A DNA stretch of 64,000 nt from Methanohalophilus euhalobius (lineage in GTDB: Archaea; Halobacteriota; Methanosarcinia; Methanosarcinales; Methanosarcinaceae), in assembly GCF_900215215.1 (NCBI RefSeq), contig NZ_OBDR01000010.1, forward strand, positions 1-64,000, in the 5' to 3' direction. The notes under the pieces are model-generated. The model was not told where the DNA came from and made no database searches. It worked only from the letters and a program-made list of their open reading frames with translations. Positions 63,861-64,000 of this stretch are shown here, piece by piece. The position numbers and the translations under genes are program-made. The number at the start of each line of letters is the position of its first letter. Position 1 is the stretch's first letter.

Positions 63861-64000
63861 TGAACTACTCCACGCTTATGCATGGAGATTCCCACGAGTT
63901 GTTATATCATTCATTGGATGTATTTGGGATACATCAAATGTCAATAACCCTGTTTGTCGTAGATTATGAGCAAAATGCTCATAGCCTGTCCAAACGGCAT
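63861..64000 (-). mobile_element. IS200/IS605-like right end at the window edge (copy C)
   Basis: On the minus strand GGGAAT is followed by the hairpin CTCCATGC-ATAA-GCGTGGAG (8 pairs, one G-U) and then TAGTTCAA, the same terminal design as copies A and B. Upstream on that strand are ATGAGCA-TTTT-GCTCAT at about 63967-63983 and a GATGTATCCCAAATACATC stem at about 63917-63935, giving a strongly structured transcript. No tnpB reading frame is visible before the window ends. It may lie beyond. The sequence at the guide position falls in the promoter region of the surface-protein gene. Confidence 0.5.

Overview
The window is chromosomal DNA of a methanogenic archaeon of the family Methanosarcinaceae, probably a halophilic member such as a Methanohalophilus or Methanolobus relative (genus inferred, not proven). 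The case rests on class I lysyl-tRNA synthetase, PAN, aMBF1, SRP19, Sec61-beta, RadB, S8e, Orc1/Cdc6, CobY/CobZ cobamide genes, a Methanosarcina-type duplicated S-layer protein and TATA-box promoters. Two otherwise intact conserved genes are interrupted by one in-frame TAG codon, as expected where UAG is read as pyrrolysine. Every other stop codon I read was TAA or TGA, except one TAG that is backed by a TAA three codons later.

Layout. 0-3.3 kb: accessory DNA with a mobile-element end, a two-repeat CRISPR-like unit and two secreted proteins (a trypsin-like protease and a protein carrying two copies of its N-terminal domain). 3.3-6.1 kb: a tightly coupled orc1-modE-xth operon with duplicated sequence motifs nearby that could be a replication origin. 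6.1-10 kb: DUF134, Mrp/NBP35, DUF169, a prenyltransferase-repeat protein and a bactofilin-like protein. 10-13.4 kb: a NitT/TauT-type ABC transporter and a divergent regulator. 13.4-18.2 kb: a large S-layer protein and ThiL. 18.4-21.8 kb: anaerobic ribonucleotide reductase (activase, reductase, redoxin). 22.1-23.6 kb: RadB and a KaiC-like ATPase. 23.6-24.1 kb: an IS200/IS605-like right end and a MITE. 24.1-29 kb: a compact cobamide operon (cobD, cbiB, cobZ, cobS, cobY and an unknown gene).

29-39.5 kb is mostly housekeeping: TrmI, HD hydrolase, MtnA, Sec61-beta, SRP19, GlmM, DUF99, PAN, aMBF1, ProC, tRNA-His and Thi4. 39.7-45 kb: a response regulator, a hybrid histidine kinase with a PhnD-like sensor, and an AAA ATPase. 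45-50.3 kb: RNase Z, S8e, an Lrp regulator, an aminotransferase, a NYN protein, a second IS200/IS605-like end, a TrmB-type regulator and an archaeosine-related protein. 50.4-54.4 kb: a broken histidine kinase, a second cobD and a decayed IS6-type element. 54.5-57 kb: deoxyhypusine synthase, a PLP decarboxylase with in-frame TAG and pyruvoyl arginine decarboxylase. 57-64 kb: LysRS, a methyltransferase, a BofA-like protein, a DNPH1-like hydrolase, a U32 peptidase, two envelope proteins and a third IS200/IS605-like end.

The most unusual points are the UAG codon exactly between the HTH and TOBE halves of a ModE regulator, the UAG in a polyamine-type decarboxylase next to deoxyhypusine synthase, four conserved genes that seem to start at CTG, ATT or ATA, orphan TnpB-type right ends that fold best on one strand, and the duplicated motifs around orc1.
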